Part shown: piece by piece, positions 1 through 11,600 of the stretch | How positions within the stretch are numbered: position 1 is the first letter of the stretch | Layout: each line of letters opens with the position of its first letter | From: Dromiciops gliroides | Lineage: Eukaryota; Chordata; Mammalia; Microbiotheria; Microbiotheriidae | Direction: 5' to 3' | NCBI RefSeq assembly: GCF_019393635.1 | Contig: NC_057864.1 | Span: forward strand, 469,634,617-469,698,616 | DNA length: 64,000 nt | The notes under the pieces: model-generated | Database searches by the model: none | What the model saw: only the letters and a program-made list of their open reading frames with translations | What the model was told of the DNA's origin: nothing | Position numbers and translations under genes: made by a program

Positions 1-571
1 ACACCACATGGGGGGGACCTCTGTTATAGCCAGCCTCATTTTCAAAGCCCTTGGCTACCTGGGAGCCAAGATTTAATTAGGATCTTGGAATTCCAGCCCT
101 CCTCCTAACAAACGCTATCTGGCTCCACTCACCCTCAGGGCTGAGGTGACAACGGGCAGCACCAAGATCTTGGGACACTCCAATGAGCTGGTTAGAGCAG
201 GCTGTCTCACGGAGGACCACTACACCTCCCCTGGTCTTTCAGACTGTAGTTCTTGGCCCTTTGGCAGCAAACACCCTGTAAAAACTGTTGGAGTTAACCA
301 GCCTGTACTCCTAGTCAGTCCATGCTCTTTGCTGTATAGTGAACATGCCGTCCACACAGGGCAGTCTGAAATCCAGAATCACTCAAATTGGCCAAGTCCT
401 GTGCGTGCATCAGCAACTCCTTGAGTTCTAACACACAAAAATGCAGGTTGGTCCATCTGGATCTTCTCTGTGCTTCCACACATACCCTTGGAGCAAAGCC
501 ATTGAACCAAAGAAGCTCTCCCCAGTAACCACCATGTCCCCTCCTTCCTCTTTCTCTCTGGCTCTGTTTAG
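1..571 (+). other. GUSB: GUSB intron (3' part), no exon seen
   Basis: Sequence before the first recognisable GUSB exon. It ends in a pyrimidine-rich tract and an AG acceptor at 570-571. I looked for the preceding exon, which carries the catalytic nucleophile region of the enzyme, and did not find it, so that exon lies left of the window. The short open frames here match nothing I recognise. Confidence 0.7.
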
Positions 572-707
572 GACCCTCCACTAATGTTCAGTGAAGAATA
601 CCAGAAAACCGTGCTGCAGCAGTATCATTCGGCTCTGGACCGAAAACGCAAACACTTTGTGGTTGGAGAGCTTATTTGGAACTTTGCTGATTTCATGACA
701 GATCAAT
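572..707 (+). CDS. GUSB: GUSB penultimate coding exon (beta-glucuronidase C-terminal part)
   Basis: The exon encodes 45 codons plus one base, starting [11 protein letters not shown] and continuing through [16 protein letters not shown]. This closely matches the end of the TIM-barrel domain of mammalian beta-glucuronidase (glycosyl hydrolase family 2), the lysosomal enzyme that removes terminal glucuronic acid from glycosaminoglycans and glucuronide conjugates. The acceptor is pyrimidine-rich AG at 570-571 and the donor is GTGAG from 708. The exon ends in phase 1, with its last T completing a serine codon from the next exon, so the frame is preserved. The catalytic glutamates are encoded in exons outside the window. 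No stops or frameshifts are visible. Confidence 0.95.
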
Positions 708-2343
708 GTGAGTGGCCCTGCCTGTCTTCCCTCACTTCTACTTCTCCTTAGTTACAAACACACTGCCAACAAGTTATGGGCAGCAGGACACAATAGATTG
801 CATAGAGATTTTGCTAGGAGAATCTGGGGATCAAGTACTGATTGTAAACCTTTAACTGAACTTGAAAATATTTTAGGGTAGAAAAGCAAGTATTAGAATC
901 AGTCTGTCTTACAATGCCAGTAGTGTGAGTTACTACCAAACTCACCTGTTGTTTCACTTGGGTTTAGAACACATCCAATGTCTCAAGGGTTTAACAAAGA
1001 AGCCAGCTTCAGAAGCTGATCAATCCCATTGGGTTTTTTCCTTTTGATGGGAGGTGGGTAGAACATAAGAGATATGAACCAGAAGTTGCCTAGATTGGCA
1101 TCCTTTCTACAACAAGCTCCAGGAGTTGCTTTGGGGGGGGGGGTTAGGGGAGGGGGTCTAGTCACCCAGACCTTTAGTGTTTTAGTTGGGAAGATTACTC
1201 TATTGCTGTGAGGTAGTTTCTTTTGATAAGGAAACTCCCTTTCCTAATGTAAATCCTGTTTTGCAAAATCTAGTCTCAGAGTTGCAAGGGACAGAGAGAG
1301 CTAAGTGACTTGTTCAGGGTCACCCAGCCAGTACCTGTAACAGGCAGGACTTGAACCCAGATCTTCTCCGTCCCTTGGCTAACTATCCTTTAGACGGCAC
1401 TGCTTCTCTGGTCTCAAATACACTAATTTTCAACACTGTTGAAAAATGTTCAATCCATTTTCCAAAGCTTGTTTGAAGGGACAATCACCTGTCTGACAAA
1501 GAAATGGTTTCACAGAAATTCCTCATTGTCAGATAAATAGGCCTATTCGAAACAAAAGAGAATTGAGTATATGCCTGTGACTCTATCTGTATCTGTTTTG
1601 TTTTAGTTTTTTTTTTCCCTAACAAAGATATAAAACTGTAGTTTTGGTCAAGTAAAATTCTTATTTCCCAATTCCTGTAACATTTTTAGAAGCCTAAAAA
1701 TGCCGTGATATTATCATGGACTAGGGTGCAAAAGGAAGTCATAGTGGTTAAAGTTGTTTTTAAATGTTAAAGTTCAGCTAAGAAAACAAAGGAGAGAGGG
1801 AGGAACAAGGCTACAAAAGGGCAAGGAGTCAAGGGGGAGAAGAGAGAGAAATGATAGAGACTTCTGTTTGACTTGGTGTAAGGAAGTGACTTCTGTGTCA
1901 ATCAGGAGTCCCCAACCTTTTCATGGAGAACAGTTGGTTTTCATTTAATCACATTCTCTTTGCAATCAGGTGTCTGATCAGAGACAGGTTTACACTGTTC
2001 ACAAAGAGAAAGGGGGGAGGGGGAGGAATGCCAGAGGGCCAACCAGTAGACCCCCAACTTCTAGGGGCTCATTTTGAAGTTTCTGCTCAAGGAACCAGAT
2101 GAGAATGTTCTACTCTAGCATTTATTTGGGGATATTACCATAACACTAATCCTTTAAGTTGGCCTCAATAACTCAGTAGAGCCTACCAGTGTTTCATGTG
2201 GACCTTTTTTTTTTTAAATCTGGTTTTCTGAGCTTAAAAACTATCCCTGCCCAGTCTAGTAAGTTGGGATCTAGCCCACTCATATGCAGCAGGCAAGAAG
2301 ACTAAGAAAGGGGCTTCACTGTGTTCTTTTGCCTTGTTTTCAG
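708..2343 (+). other. GUSB: GUSB last intron
   Basis: Intron between the two GUSB exons, with GT donor at 708 and AG acceptor at 2342-2343. It holds an old MIR-like fragment near 1285-1400 (- orientation), an 11-base G run at 1133-1143 and GA-rich low-complexity sequence near 1780-1860. No young SINE is present. Confidence 0.85.
1285..1400 (-). repeat. MIR-like old SINE fragment
   Basis: Reads as the antisense of the MIR/CORE region: a TAAGTGACTTG word, a GTCACCCAG word and a GACTTGAACCCAG word in the expected order and spacing. It is diverged, which fits an old insertion. Confidence 0.6.
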
Positions 2344-2519
2344 CACCACAGAGAGTGGTCGGGAATAAGAAGGGAATCTTCACCCGACAGCGACAACCCA
2401 AAGGCTCAGCCTTCCTTCTGAGAGAACGATACTGGAAAATCGCCAATGAAACTATGTATCCTCGTTTAGCGGCAACACCAAAGCATTTTGAAAGCCGGCT
2501 CTTGTACTCCATCTTATAA
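2344..2519 (+). CDS. GUSB: GUSB last coding exon and stop
   Basis: Encodes the C-terminal 58 residues after splicing ([13 protein letters not shown], then [19 protein letters not shown], then the tail). The core is close to human GUSB and keeps the Asn-Glu-Thr N-glycosylation sequon in ANET. The last 18 residues, from RLAATPKHF to the terminal SIL, differ strongly from the human tail as I remember it, which is about three residues shorter. In human the C-terminal peptide is removed in the lysosome, so this part is expected to be under weak constraint. The acceptor AG is at 2342-2343, the first two bases complete a serine codon, and the stop TAA is 2517-2519. Confidence 0.95.
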
Positions 2520-2895
2520 TAAGAACTGTTTCTCCAAACCTGGAAAGAAACCTACCAGGAAGGTGCTTGATTTGCAAGGGACTCCTGCATTATCAACTAT
2601 AGTTTACTTGGGGGGGGGGGCGGGAAAGAGAGAGGGAGCTTTTTGATGAAGTTCTGCAAGACGGGATATGTATTGTCAAGGATGAATGAGACCTTTTTCC
2701 ATAAGAGGAATGTATTTTTTAAAGAACTTGCTATCCCTAAGTGGGAGGCCCTACATGAAAAATATGGCTGACAAGAATTTGAGACCAGTTTGATAGAGAA
2801 GTGTGCCTTGTTCTCCCATCCCTTGTGCAGATGGACTCTTAAAATTGGCGTGTTTTAATGACTAGACAGTATTAAAGCTATGCTGTTACAAAATT
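2520..2895 (+). other. GUSB: GUSB 3' UTR
   Basis: Non-coding sequence from the stop codon to just past an ATTAAA hexamer. It includes an 11-base G run at 2610-2620 followed by purine-rich sequence. The exact cleavage site is inferred from the hexamer, not seen. Confidence 0.65.
2871..2876 (+). terminator. GUSB: Candidate GUSB polyadenylation signal (ATTAAA)
   Basis: ATTAAA lies about 350 bases after the GUSB stop codon, a plausible 3' UTR length. It is the most common variant of the AATAAA hexamer. Cleavage would fall roughly 10-25 bases downstream. Confidence 0.6.
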
Positions 2896-3324
2896 GTATG
2901 CTTTCCCAACAACTGCCCTATGCTAGCACAAAAGCAAAGCCTGGTCCCGTAACACGCAGTAAGTTTTCCTCCACCCTGGACACCACCAAATCAGTTGGAA
3001 TGAAGTGAGAATTAATAACACATGGTTATTAACATGGAATTAATAACAATGGTTTCTTCCTTGTAACCATGACTGAACTTCACGAGGACCAAAACCCTAA
3101 ATGTATGATGTATAGGGGACACCGACTTCACTTTGTTGTTACTGATTTATAGGAGTAAAGGCCTCCATGATTCTTTACCTATCCCCTTTCTGCCTGCTTG
3201 GTAACCAATCATAAGAGCTTTCGATTATGCATCCTTCTTCCTTACAACCCTGTGATGTAGATAGTACAATTATTTCCTTTTTGCAGATCAGGAAAACGAG
3301 GGTTGGAAAGATGATGTAACTTCC

Positions 3325-3525
3325 CAAATTATAGAACCATAGATTTAGAGTTGGAAAGCCATAAAGTCCAATCTCATTTTACAGAGAAGGAAACTGAGGC
3401 CCGGAGAGGATAAGTGACTTCTCTAGGGTCACACAGCTAGCAAGTGTCTGAGGGAGGATATGAACTTGGGTCTTCCCAACTCTGAATTCCCCACTCTTAC
3501 CCACTACAGCATCCATCTACCTGCC
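3325..3525 (-). repeat. MIR-type SINE
   Basis: Antisense MIR-like order: ATTTTACAGA, then GGAAACTGAGGC, then TAAGTGACTT, then GGTCACACAGCTAG, then a tract like GAACTTGGGTC. It lies between the GUSB poly(A) signal and the first young SINE. Confidence 0.7.
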
Positions 3526-3794
3526 TTTTGAGTCCTGGATGTCTCTTCATTGGTCTCTTGAAGTTATCATTCATAAAAGAGGTTATTTTACTGAAGAAAC
3601 CTCTATCATTGTCACCACCACTGCTCTACTTAGTGCTGGGGGGAAGGAATTAAGATAAGCCTAAGGCTCCAGTCTGTATCCCAAATTATTAACTCTATCC
3701 CATATAGTACAATATGTTTGAAAGGGGGCTACTGTCACAAACTTCAGACTCTATGAACATTTCTTTTTCATTTTTAGCATTTTTTCCTTTTTCC

Positions 3795-3957
3795 TTTTTT
3801 TTTGTTTGTTCATTTGTTTTTGCAGGGCAGTGAGGGTTAAGTGACTTGCCCAGGGTCACACAGCTAGTAAATGTCAAGTGTCTGAGGCCAGATTTAAACT
3901 CAGGTCCTCCTGAATGTAGGACCAGTGCTTTATCCACTGCGCCACTTAGCTGCCCCC
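3795..3957 (-). repeat. WSINE1-type CORE-SINE
   Basis: Antisense copy: a T-rich tail, then GCAGGGCA with GAGGGTTAAGTGACTTGCC, the core word GGTCACACAGCTAG, and the tRNA-related head ending in GCTGCCCC. The tail type corresponds to the subfamily ending in CCCTCATTGCCCTGC. Confidence 0.9.
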
Positions 3958-4822
3958 AACTTCAGTCTCTTCAGTCTCTTAAAGCAACAGCCCACCCTCT
4001 CTCTATTCTCAGAAGAGAGTATTTTATAAAACCCATGGGAAGAGGCCTCAGTTTCCTCACCTATACAATTTAGGAAGCAGAAGAATGACAGTGGTAAACA
4101 AACATTATTCAAAATGAAAGCTGACATGATGAATTAAAGTCTTCCCTAATACCCATTTTAGCCTTGCTTCCCAACACTTACCAAAGCAGTGCCTCATTTA
4201 GTATGCTATCTAGCCCTTCAAAACAACCACCCACAGCACCATCAAATCAGCCCCGTTAAAACTGCACTTAGTTGATCCCCCAAAGAACCATACTCTTCTT
4301 TTGTCACCAGAAACACAATGTCATGAAGCTTCTCGAAAAGCATCAAATTCCATACTATTTCAACACTGACAACGTCACATATAAAACCATTAGCCTATAA
4401 GAGCCACATGAAAAATGACACCAGTCAAAACCGGTAGGATGAATGTTTTCCAAATTCCTGAGCCCTCCCATTTCACTGGACCCGAGGCATCAGGAGAGTA
4501 AAAACAATATCTGTTCCAACTATGAAGTTAAATGTTCTTCGCATAGATTTAAAGATGCTTAAAAGCCACAGTGTTTTCCACCAAAAGAAGGGACATTCCC
4601 ACTTTAGAAGATTGGAACACTGTCCAAGATGCACGAATCCAAAGCTATGAATCTGAAAAAAGAAAACCACTTAACACAATTCTGTAGACTTGAAGCACTG
4701 CAAACAGTTAACACCTTAAAGTCGTGGATTCTTGACTCCAGACAACCATATACCCAAGTCATAATAAAAGGACAGAAATTCCTGGAACTTGAAACTTTAG
4801 AGACTTAACATTTCAACTTCTT

Positions 4823-4985
4823 TTTTTTTCTTTCTTTCTTTTTTTTTTTAGTGAGGCAGTTGGGGTTAAGTGACTTGCCTAGGGTCACACAGCTAGTAAG
4901 TGTTAAGTGTTTGAGGCCGAATTTGAACTCAGGTCCTCCTGACTTCAGGGCCAGTGCTCTATCCACTGCGCCACCTAGCTGCCCC
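4823..4985 (-). repeat. WSINE1-type CORE-SINE with perfect target duplication
   Basis: Antisense copy with oligo-T tail, core and tRNA-like head. A perfect 16-base target site duplication, AACATTTCAACTTCTT, lies at 4807-4822 and again at 4986-5001. Perfect flanks indicate a young insertion. It marks the left edge of the SINE-free interval. Confidence 0.95.
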
Positions 4986-5208
4986 AACATTTCAACTTCT
5001 TAAGAAATCACATACGAATTTTTAAAAATTAGTAATCACAACTAAGTACACTTCTAGAAGAGTATCAATGTTTAAATAAAAACCATCTAAGGCCCAGCCT
5101 GACACTCCAAAGGCCTCTGCATTTAGGTTCGTCCAAGCTCCTGATTGGAAATGCGGAACTGCAGGATAAGAATGAGTGCAGCAAAGACTTCCACAGGAAA
5201 TGTCAACA

Positions 5209-5214
5209 TTTATT
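5209..5214 (-). terminator. VKORC1L1: Candidate distal VKORC1L1 poly(A) signal (AATAAA)
   Basis: TTTATT on the + strand gives AATAAA in the direction of VKORC1L1 transcription, about 3.9 kb past the stop codon. It is the farthest such hexamer before the SINE insertion at 4823-4985. GUSB ends about 2.3 kb away on the opposite strand. Confidence 0.45.
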
Positions 5215-7794
5215 TTATACCAAAAAGTTCTGTGCAACAAATAAGCATTCTTACATATTTACAGGGTTAGTTTTTTCTACCAGTTAGAAAAATTGTGTCC
5301 CAAATCTTTCATTGAATGTATCTATCAATGCTGTTCAAAGGATGATCTGTCTGGTGCCTCCTCACTTTAAATGAATGTTTACTTTGGAGATTAAAACACT
5401 AACAATAAATATTTCCGAGGGAATGCACTATATGGATCAACCTATGCTGAACACTGTGGCCATGCTTTAAGCCAGGTTAACAAAAATGGAACATTTGCCT
5501 TCTCTGGACTAATGTAAAGACGCTCAATCAAACAAGACTGGCCAAACCAGAGTGGAGGATTATCAGATGGTTTATTGAGGGTTAATCCACCTAAATTCAA
5601 AGCCCCCATGGCTGGCTGAAGCCTCGAGATGAGATGGTTCTGATGGTCAGTGCAGGTCGGTGTTCACGTTGCCTCTTCCAGATGTGAGTTGCTCCCTCAA
5701 AGAGGCATCAAAGGTGGGAGAAGGGAAAGTGTCTGTCCCCTTGAAATCTGTCTGTATTGGTCTAACACTGATCTTCAGCTGGAACTTGTCCAGTCAACTC
5801 TGTCAGTCTGAGAATTTACCCCAAAACCTTCCTGTTCCACCACAAGCAAGTAGCACAAATCCAAGATTCTAAAAGAACTGAAGACTCTTGATGCTTTTTG
5901 CTGTTGCTTGTCCTTGGAAATATAAAACTATGAGAGCTGAAGTCAATCAGGGTTTAGTCTTCATCATTTTCTACCTCTCTGCCTTAACCTTATGTGCCTG
6001 TAACCCAAGAAATCCCAAGATTTCTGGCAGCCAATTCTTGATTTTTTGCTCTTCTATCTGAAAGTAGTCAAGTCCACACACTTTGGGACTCTTAATAATA
6101 ACGGATTTAATGAGAAGTTGCATGAAATACAAGTACAATTCCTGGCACACAACTGGTTAACCCTGAGCTATTTCACCATAAGAGAAAAGGTTTTTCACCC
6201 CAGACATCAGATAACAAAAACAGAAAAGGAAAAAAAAAAAATCCCAAACCTCCCCCAGACCCCCCTAAAGAACTTGTAATCCCACAACTTGTTTTGATCA
6301 TTTCATCAAATTACATTCAAGACTTACAAAAAATGTGTAAGAGAGCTTCATTTGTTCTGAGTCAATTCACCAATAACACGAACTACAAAAGACCCTGCTT
6401 TAAAAAAAAAAAAAGGCTAAGAGTTTTAAAAATTATCTTTTCCCTAACCCATTCTTCATAGATGTTGGCAAATCAAGTTAGCAGGCTAAAACAAACATCC
6501 AATCCAAAATGCTTTTCCAGTCTACAGCAACATTTAAATTTGACAGATATCGTGGCTTTTATTGAGGGGGGCGGGGTGGGGGGGTGCAGGGCAGGATCAA
6601 CTGAGGTTTAAAAAAAATCATGAAATCAAGATTCTTATTTGGAGTACAGATGCTTATAGAGACAGTTACAATGAATGGTAAGCTGGTACATCAAGCAGCA
6701 CATACTTATCTCTTTTGTGGAGAAAAAGCACATTAAGTCTACTAGTCACAGGAATGTATCAAAATAACTTCTATACAAGATATTAACCAGTGGTGTTTCC
6801 CCTAAGACTTAGGAGAGGAAAAGAAAGGAAAGCCATAAGGGTCCCAGTTAAATGTTAGACTCATGTCCTCTCATCAAAGTTCAAGTTGTCTGAGAGAGAA
6901 CTAAACATCAAGAGAAGCTTCAAGTGTATGCTGTTGGTTCATACAAAATGTGGTGGGAAATTGTCTCAAGTTGGGACAAGAACGTGCAGAGTGCTTCCTA
7001 AGTGATGGTGTTTCACCACAGCACTCTTAATTGTTAGAACTTCTCCTCCCAAATCTTAGATAAGAGAACTTAAGTGAATTACCTTAGCAAAACTGCCAAC
7101 TATTTTTCACAAATTTATCAATGCTCTCCTCCCCAAAAAACCCCACTGCTGACATTCAAGCATTCACTGTCTTCTAGTGTTCTTAAATCATTAGAGTACA
7201 AGAAATTCATATTAGAAATTGGTTCTTTAAACATTCACATTCACAGGAAAAGGAAGTTTTTGTTTCAACTGGATCAGGTCATTTTTAAATAAAATGGTTT
7301 CTAGTTTAGAGTATACATCCAGATCCCTTATATACCTGCTTGGAGGGCAGAAAACACTACTGATTTTATGAACTGCAAGACTTTAGTTGGAAAAAAAAAA
7401 ACAAAAAACAAAAAACCCCAAACCCAACCTACCACATTGTTGCTGAGTCTCCAGATTCTGACTTTCTAAGCCTGCTGCTCTCTGCCCTCCAGTCTTCACA
7501 CATTAATTCCCCGAGCCTGGTCAGCTACACTTGAACACAATGGCTAATGGAACTGGAACCAACACTATTGCTACTACTCAGCCTAAGGTCCAGAATGACC
7601 ACATACAGTGCTTTCCTATATACTGTGAGTTTTTCTATTCCATTCAAGTGGGGGGGGAGGGGAAGCAAGGACACTTCTGCCTGCTGAGTTCAACACACAA
7701 AATATTTGGTTTAAGGATTGAAGACAGAAGGCACTTTTAATATTCTGTTTTAGGATGTTGACCATAGAAACACACTGTCACAATTTCCATTGGA

Positions 7795-7800
7795 TTTATT
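7795..7800 (-). terminator. VKORC1L1: Candidate proximal VKORC1L1 poly(A) signal (AATAAA)
   Basis: AATAAA on the - strand about 1.34 kb past the VKORC1L1 stop. It could support a shorter alternative 3' UTR. Only the hexamer is seen. Confidence 0.35.
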
Positions 7801-9138
7801 CAGATCAGCTTTTTAAAAAAAACTTCATCCTGCACTTGCAGTGGCTCTCGTCAAGAGCAACGCCAGTGTTCCTGCAGCCTCCCTCCCTTTGCTACCTACA
7901 GTAAGTACTTTCTTTTCCCTCCCATGCAGACTGAGTCTCTTGTGAGAAGTGCAGGGTGTCAGACCTAAAGTTCACTCTAAATATAGTACAAACCGGAGAT
8001 TCTAAACCAGACCACTCTGTCTCTTAGCTAGATGGAGCAGAACTCATCCACTCGGGAAATCCCTCTGGAGCTACGCAGGACCCAGATCCTCCTGGGCATT
8101 CCTTGGGCTTGCTTACACACCTGTTACCAGTGAATGCTAACACTGCTTGGCTGTCTGGCACCAATTCGAATATAAAACGTCTGCAGGAAAACTCAACTGT
8201 TGGAAGAAATGAAGCCCCTAAGAACCCTTCCGTTAATATCACCAACTTCACACCCCATCCCACCCCTTTCCCATACTTCACGCCCCAGAGACACCTTCCT
8301 CATGGCCAGGTTTGGTCACTCATCCTGCGTAGGGAACCACTGGTCCCATTTCATGATTTCACATAAGCTTGACTGGGGCCTTCTTTCAACTTCAGTTTCT
8401 TCCTTAGAGAAGAGGTACAGGGAAGGCGGACCAACACCCCGAGGGTCCATGGGGCTGGCTAGCTCTGCAGCCACAGCTACTAGTGCTGTTGCTGAGATGC
8501 TACCCCCCCTGCATGAGCTTCCTGACTCCTGCCACTATATTTCATTAATCAACTATGAGCTGAGAATTCTCCATCGCTATCCTTTATACTAAACTGTAGA
8601 GTGAGCTCTGCAGGGATGGATCCAATATTTCTACCTTTATTGACAATATCACATAAATGGATTCTAGTTGAATCTACATGTTTCAATCCATCGGCTAAAA
8701 ATGTATTACATACTGTAAACATGGCAATATTTAATACAGTATCTCTATTCTAAAATATTTTCATGTCATGATCACATTTTTAATACCTGAAACTGAATTT
8801 ATACATGTAAGAGAATTACTAGCAACTGTTGCTTCACTTGACAATCGGGGACTGGGGAGGAAAAAAACCGACACTTTGTTATTTCAGAGGCATCTTCAAA
8901 GGAAAGTTAAAGCTTGTCTTTGATTGGCTCGGAGTATCCTCTTTTGTATCCATATTCAAACGGAAGAGATTGACACAGAAAATAGATAGGGCCCCTTCTA
9001 ATTTACAGGATTTTTTTTAAAAATCAGTTTAAGATTCTTAGGGAAAGTGTCTGATATGAAGAATAAAAAAATGACTGCCAAATAAACTGAATGGGCAAAG
9101 GGTCTCCAGACGGTCCCTTCAGAGCTTGCCAGGCTGGG

Positions 9139-9365
9139 TTAGTCCTGTTTGGGTGGCAGCTGCCGTTTCCAGGCATCGTTCAAGTAAACGAGTCGTTTGT
9201 AGTTGATGATGAGGAGAATGAAGTTCAGCGTGTAGGTGATAAAACAGAGAATGCAAAATTCCTTCAGCACAAAGTAGAGAATGTACGCCAGGTACAGGGA
9301 CCCTAACACAGACACTATGGAGGAGGTCATGAGGATTAAAGCTGCGACTGCACTGGCTGTCATGC
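9139..9365 (-). CDS. VKORC1L1: VKORC1L1 exon 3 (active-site CXXC exon)
   Basis: Last coding exon. Its first two bases complete a glycine codon, followed by [15 protein letters not shown] and ending [10 protein letters not shown], stop. VKORC1L1 is a four-helix ER membrane enzyme that reduces vitamin K epoxide, and quinone, to the hydroquinone used by gamma-carboxylase; it is a paralogue of VKORC1. This exon carries the catalytic CXXC as FCILC (Cys138 and Cys141 here) and the last two membrane helices. The motif TYT at residues 144-146 stands where VKORC1 has TYA, part of the warfarin-binding region. The acceptor is AG at 9366-9367 on the - strand. Confidence 0.97.
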
Positions 9366-9505
9366 CTGCAGGAGAGAGAGAGAGAGAGCAATAGCAGAGT
9401 CAATCACACCGAGGGAGGAAGCCCCTGTACAAGTGTAAAAGATGATTCTTTTGGAGTCTGACATTTACCATCATCAACACATGCCGATCAAATGTGGCTA
9501 TGTCT

Positions 9506-9649
9506 GGGGCGGCTGGGTGGCGCAGTGGATAGAGCACCGGCCCTGGAGTCAGGAGGACCTGAGTTCAAATCCGGCCTCAGACCCTTGACACTTACTAGCT
9601 GTGTGACCCTGGGCAAGTCACGTAACCCCAATTACCTCACCCCCCCCCA
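9506..9649 (+). repeat. WSINE1-type CORE-SINE
   Basis: Sense copy from GGGGCGGCTGGGTGGCGCAG to a C-rich end. The 16-base target duplication AAATGTGGCTATGTCT is perfect at 9490-9505 and 9650-9665. The usual poly(A) tail is almost absent; the copy ends in a run of C. Confidence 0.93.
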
Positions 9650-9920
9650 AAATGTGGCTATGTCTGCAGGCCGCCTGTCCTCATTTTATCAGGCCCATTT
9701 GGGGCTGGTTCACATTACTCAGAAAGGGACTTCCACATTCCAGCCTTTCCCCTTTCCCAAACCCTTTGTTCACATCTTTTGCTGCATTTTTAAAATATGC
9801 AAATCACTTAGTAAGAAAAAACTGACCTGTGCATTCCGCTAGGTCTAATCATGCAAACCCCAATCACTTTCTTAGGGGAAGGACATTCAAGAGCTCATTT
9901 GACCAAAAAAAGGGAGGGGG

Positions 9921-10067
9921 GGCGCAGCTAGGTGGCGCAGTGGATAGAGCACTGGCCCTGGATTCAGGAGGACCTGAGTTCAAATCTGGCCTCAAACACT
10001 TAACACTAGCTGTGTGACCCTGGGCAAGTCACTTAACCCCAATTGTCCCACCCCACCCCCCCAAAAA
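9921..10067 (+). repeat. WSINE1-type CORE-SINE
   Basis: Sense copy with head, core and short A tail. The target duplication AAGAGCTCATTTG / AAGAGCTCATCTG flanks it with one mismatch. Bases are missing between the ACACTTAACACT and AGCTGTGTGACC words compared with neighbours. Confidence 0.9.
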
Positions 10068-10534
10068 AAGAGCTCATCTGCTAAGAATCCATGGACTTGC
10101 CGGTTAAGTTTTAAAGGTTAAAATGTTGGTATTAGCTGTACTACAGACCTCATTCTTCATACAGTATTTTGTTTTCATTTTTTTCTTCATTGAAGAACTA
10201 TTTCCATAGACAGCATCACTGGCAAAAAAGTGCTGCAAATATATTCCAGGAAACAGAATTCCCATAGAATTCTGGAAGCCAACTGACCATCTGGATAACT
10301 CTACATCTACTACATAGGTATATTCTACTTTGGATACAGCACAACACAGAAAAACCCAAAGACAAAGAAAGGGTGGGATTCCCTGAAACAGAAATGCACT
10401 TCGAATAGGGAAGAGATGGCTACTGGAGTGATGATTGCATGGGAATAGCAAATCCCCAGGGGAGGAAGCTGGCTCTACCACCACAGTGATGTCAGCACCT
10501 GCTCTGCCACTTATCTTCCTGGACAGTCACACCT

Positions 10535-10620
10535 GAGGGCACAGAGAGGTTTAGTCATTTGCCCAAGGTCACACAGACAGGATGTGTCAAAGCTGGGCCT
10601 GGAGCCCAGGTCTACCTGGC
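10535..10620 (-). repeat. MIR fragment
   Basis: Antisense MIR core: CAGAGAGGTTTAGTCATTTG, then CCAAGGTCACACAG, then a GGAGCCCAGGTC word. It is diverged and old. Confidence 0.7.
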
Positions 10621-11404
10621 TTCTACCCTCACACTTCAAAGATGACCAGTGTCTGTTACACTTCTCTTCCAGGTCCTGCCATACTTCCATTAAATACCTC
10701 TTACACAGGGGGATGGACAATTCCTCAGCAGAATAGAGCTCAGGGACAGAGCACAGACTAAGGGAACTGGGGGGGAGGAGACAGAAGAAAGCCATCCAAT
10801 AGCACCAACCTATTAGTGCCAAAAACCCACTTTAGCTAAGTAAGGCTTCAATCTCCTTTGGCTAACGAGTCTATTGTGAACTGTTCAGGTGTCCCTCTTC
10901 CATATAAAATCATCGTCCTTGGGGACCTGATGTGCCAAGAGATGGCTGTGTCACCTTCCTATGCCCGCGATGACCTCGATCCATTCCCACAAACCTGTAT
11001 ATGACGTTTGGAGGGATTCTGTAGGGAATCTAGCTGTGGCAACCAAGAATTTGGGATTATCAGGGATGTCCCCTACCCCACCCACGGCACACGCACTCAA
11101 AGCTCCCAAATCCCACCTAGTACATGCTGTAGCCTCATATTACTTGGCAACTGTCATCTGTCACAGACATTTTTAATGCATTACAACATAAACATGGGGG
11201 GGGGGGTGTTATCCTATAGTGAGCTGGCAGCTTTTCTCAGTACCAGCTGCCTGGGGAGAAAAGCATCTTAGTATCAGCCAGGAGGAATGGTGCCTCACTC
11301 ATCTAGAGTTCTTCTGAGAGGGGGCGTAGCTGATGAAACTCTGCCAAAGCCCTGACTAATGCTCAACACAACACAGGTGATTTTTTTTTTTAAATGATCA
11401 CAAT

Positions 11405-11600
11405 AGGATGACAGGGGAGTATGCTGGAAACAGCAATGGCTTAGGAAGATCAAAGTTCTGCTGCCAATTCTACTACTGACTAGCTTTGTGACCTTGGACA
11501 AAGCACTCCCCCTTTCTGGGCCTATTTACCTCATCTGTAAAATGGGAGAGCTGGGCTAAATGACCTCTCATATCCCTTGTAGCTCTAAAAATCCTAAGGT
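11405..11600 (+). repeat. MIR (near full length)
   Basis: Sense MIR with ACTAGCTTTGTGACCTTGG, the pyrimidine-rich block, CTCATCTGTAAAATGGG and a tail with TGACCTCTCATATCCC. The word order matches the MIR consensus. Confidence 0.85.

Larger units (their letters stand above)
5190..9138 (-). other. VKORC1L1: Probable VKORC1L1 3' UTR
   Basis: About 3.9 kb directly downstream of the VKORC1L1 stop on the - strand. It has no long open frame that looks real and not one young SINE, although SINEs average more than one per 2 kb elsewhere in the window. Several reverse-strand AATAAA hexamers occur (as TTTATT at 5209, 5571, 6558 and 7795). The last before SINEs resume is 5209. This extent is inferred from repeat distribution and hexamers, not from transcript data. 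Confidence 0.6.

Noticed and set aside
8200..8592. 130-codon + strand frame within the VKORC1L1 3' UTR
   Set aside because: No family resemblance, no intron or promoter evidence, and antisense to a probable UTR.
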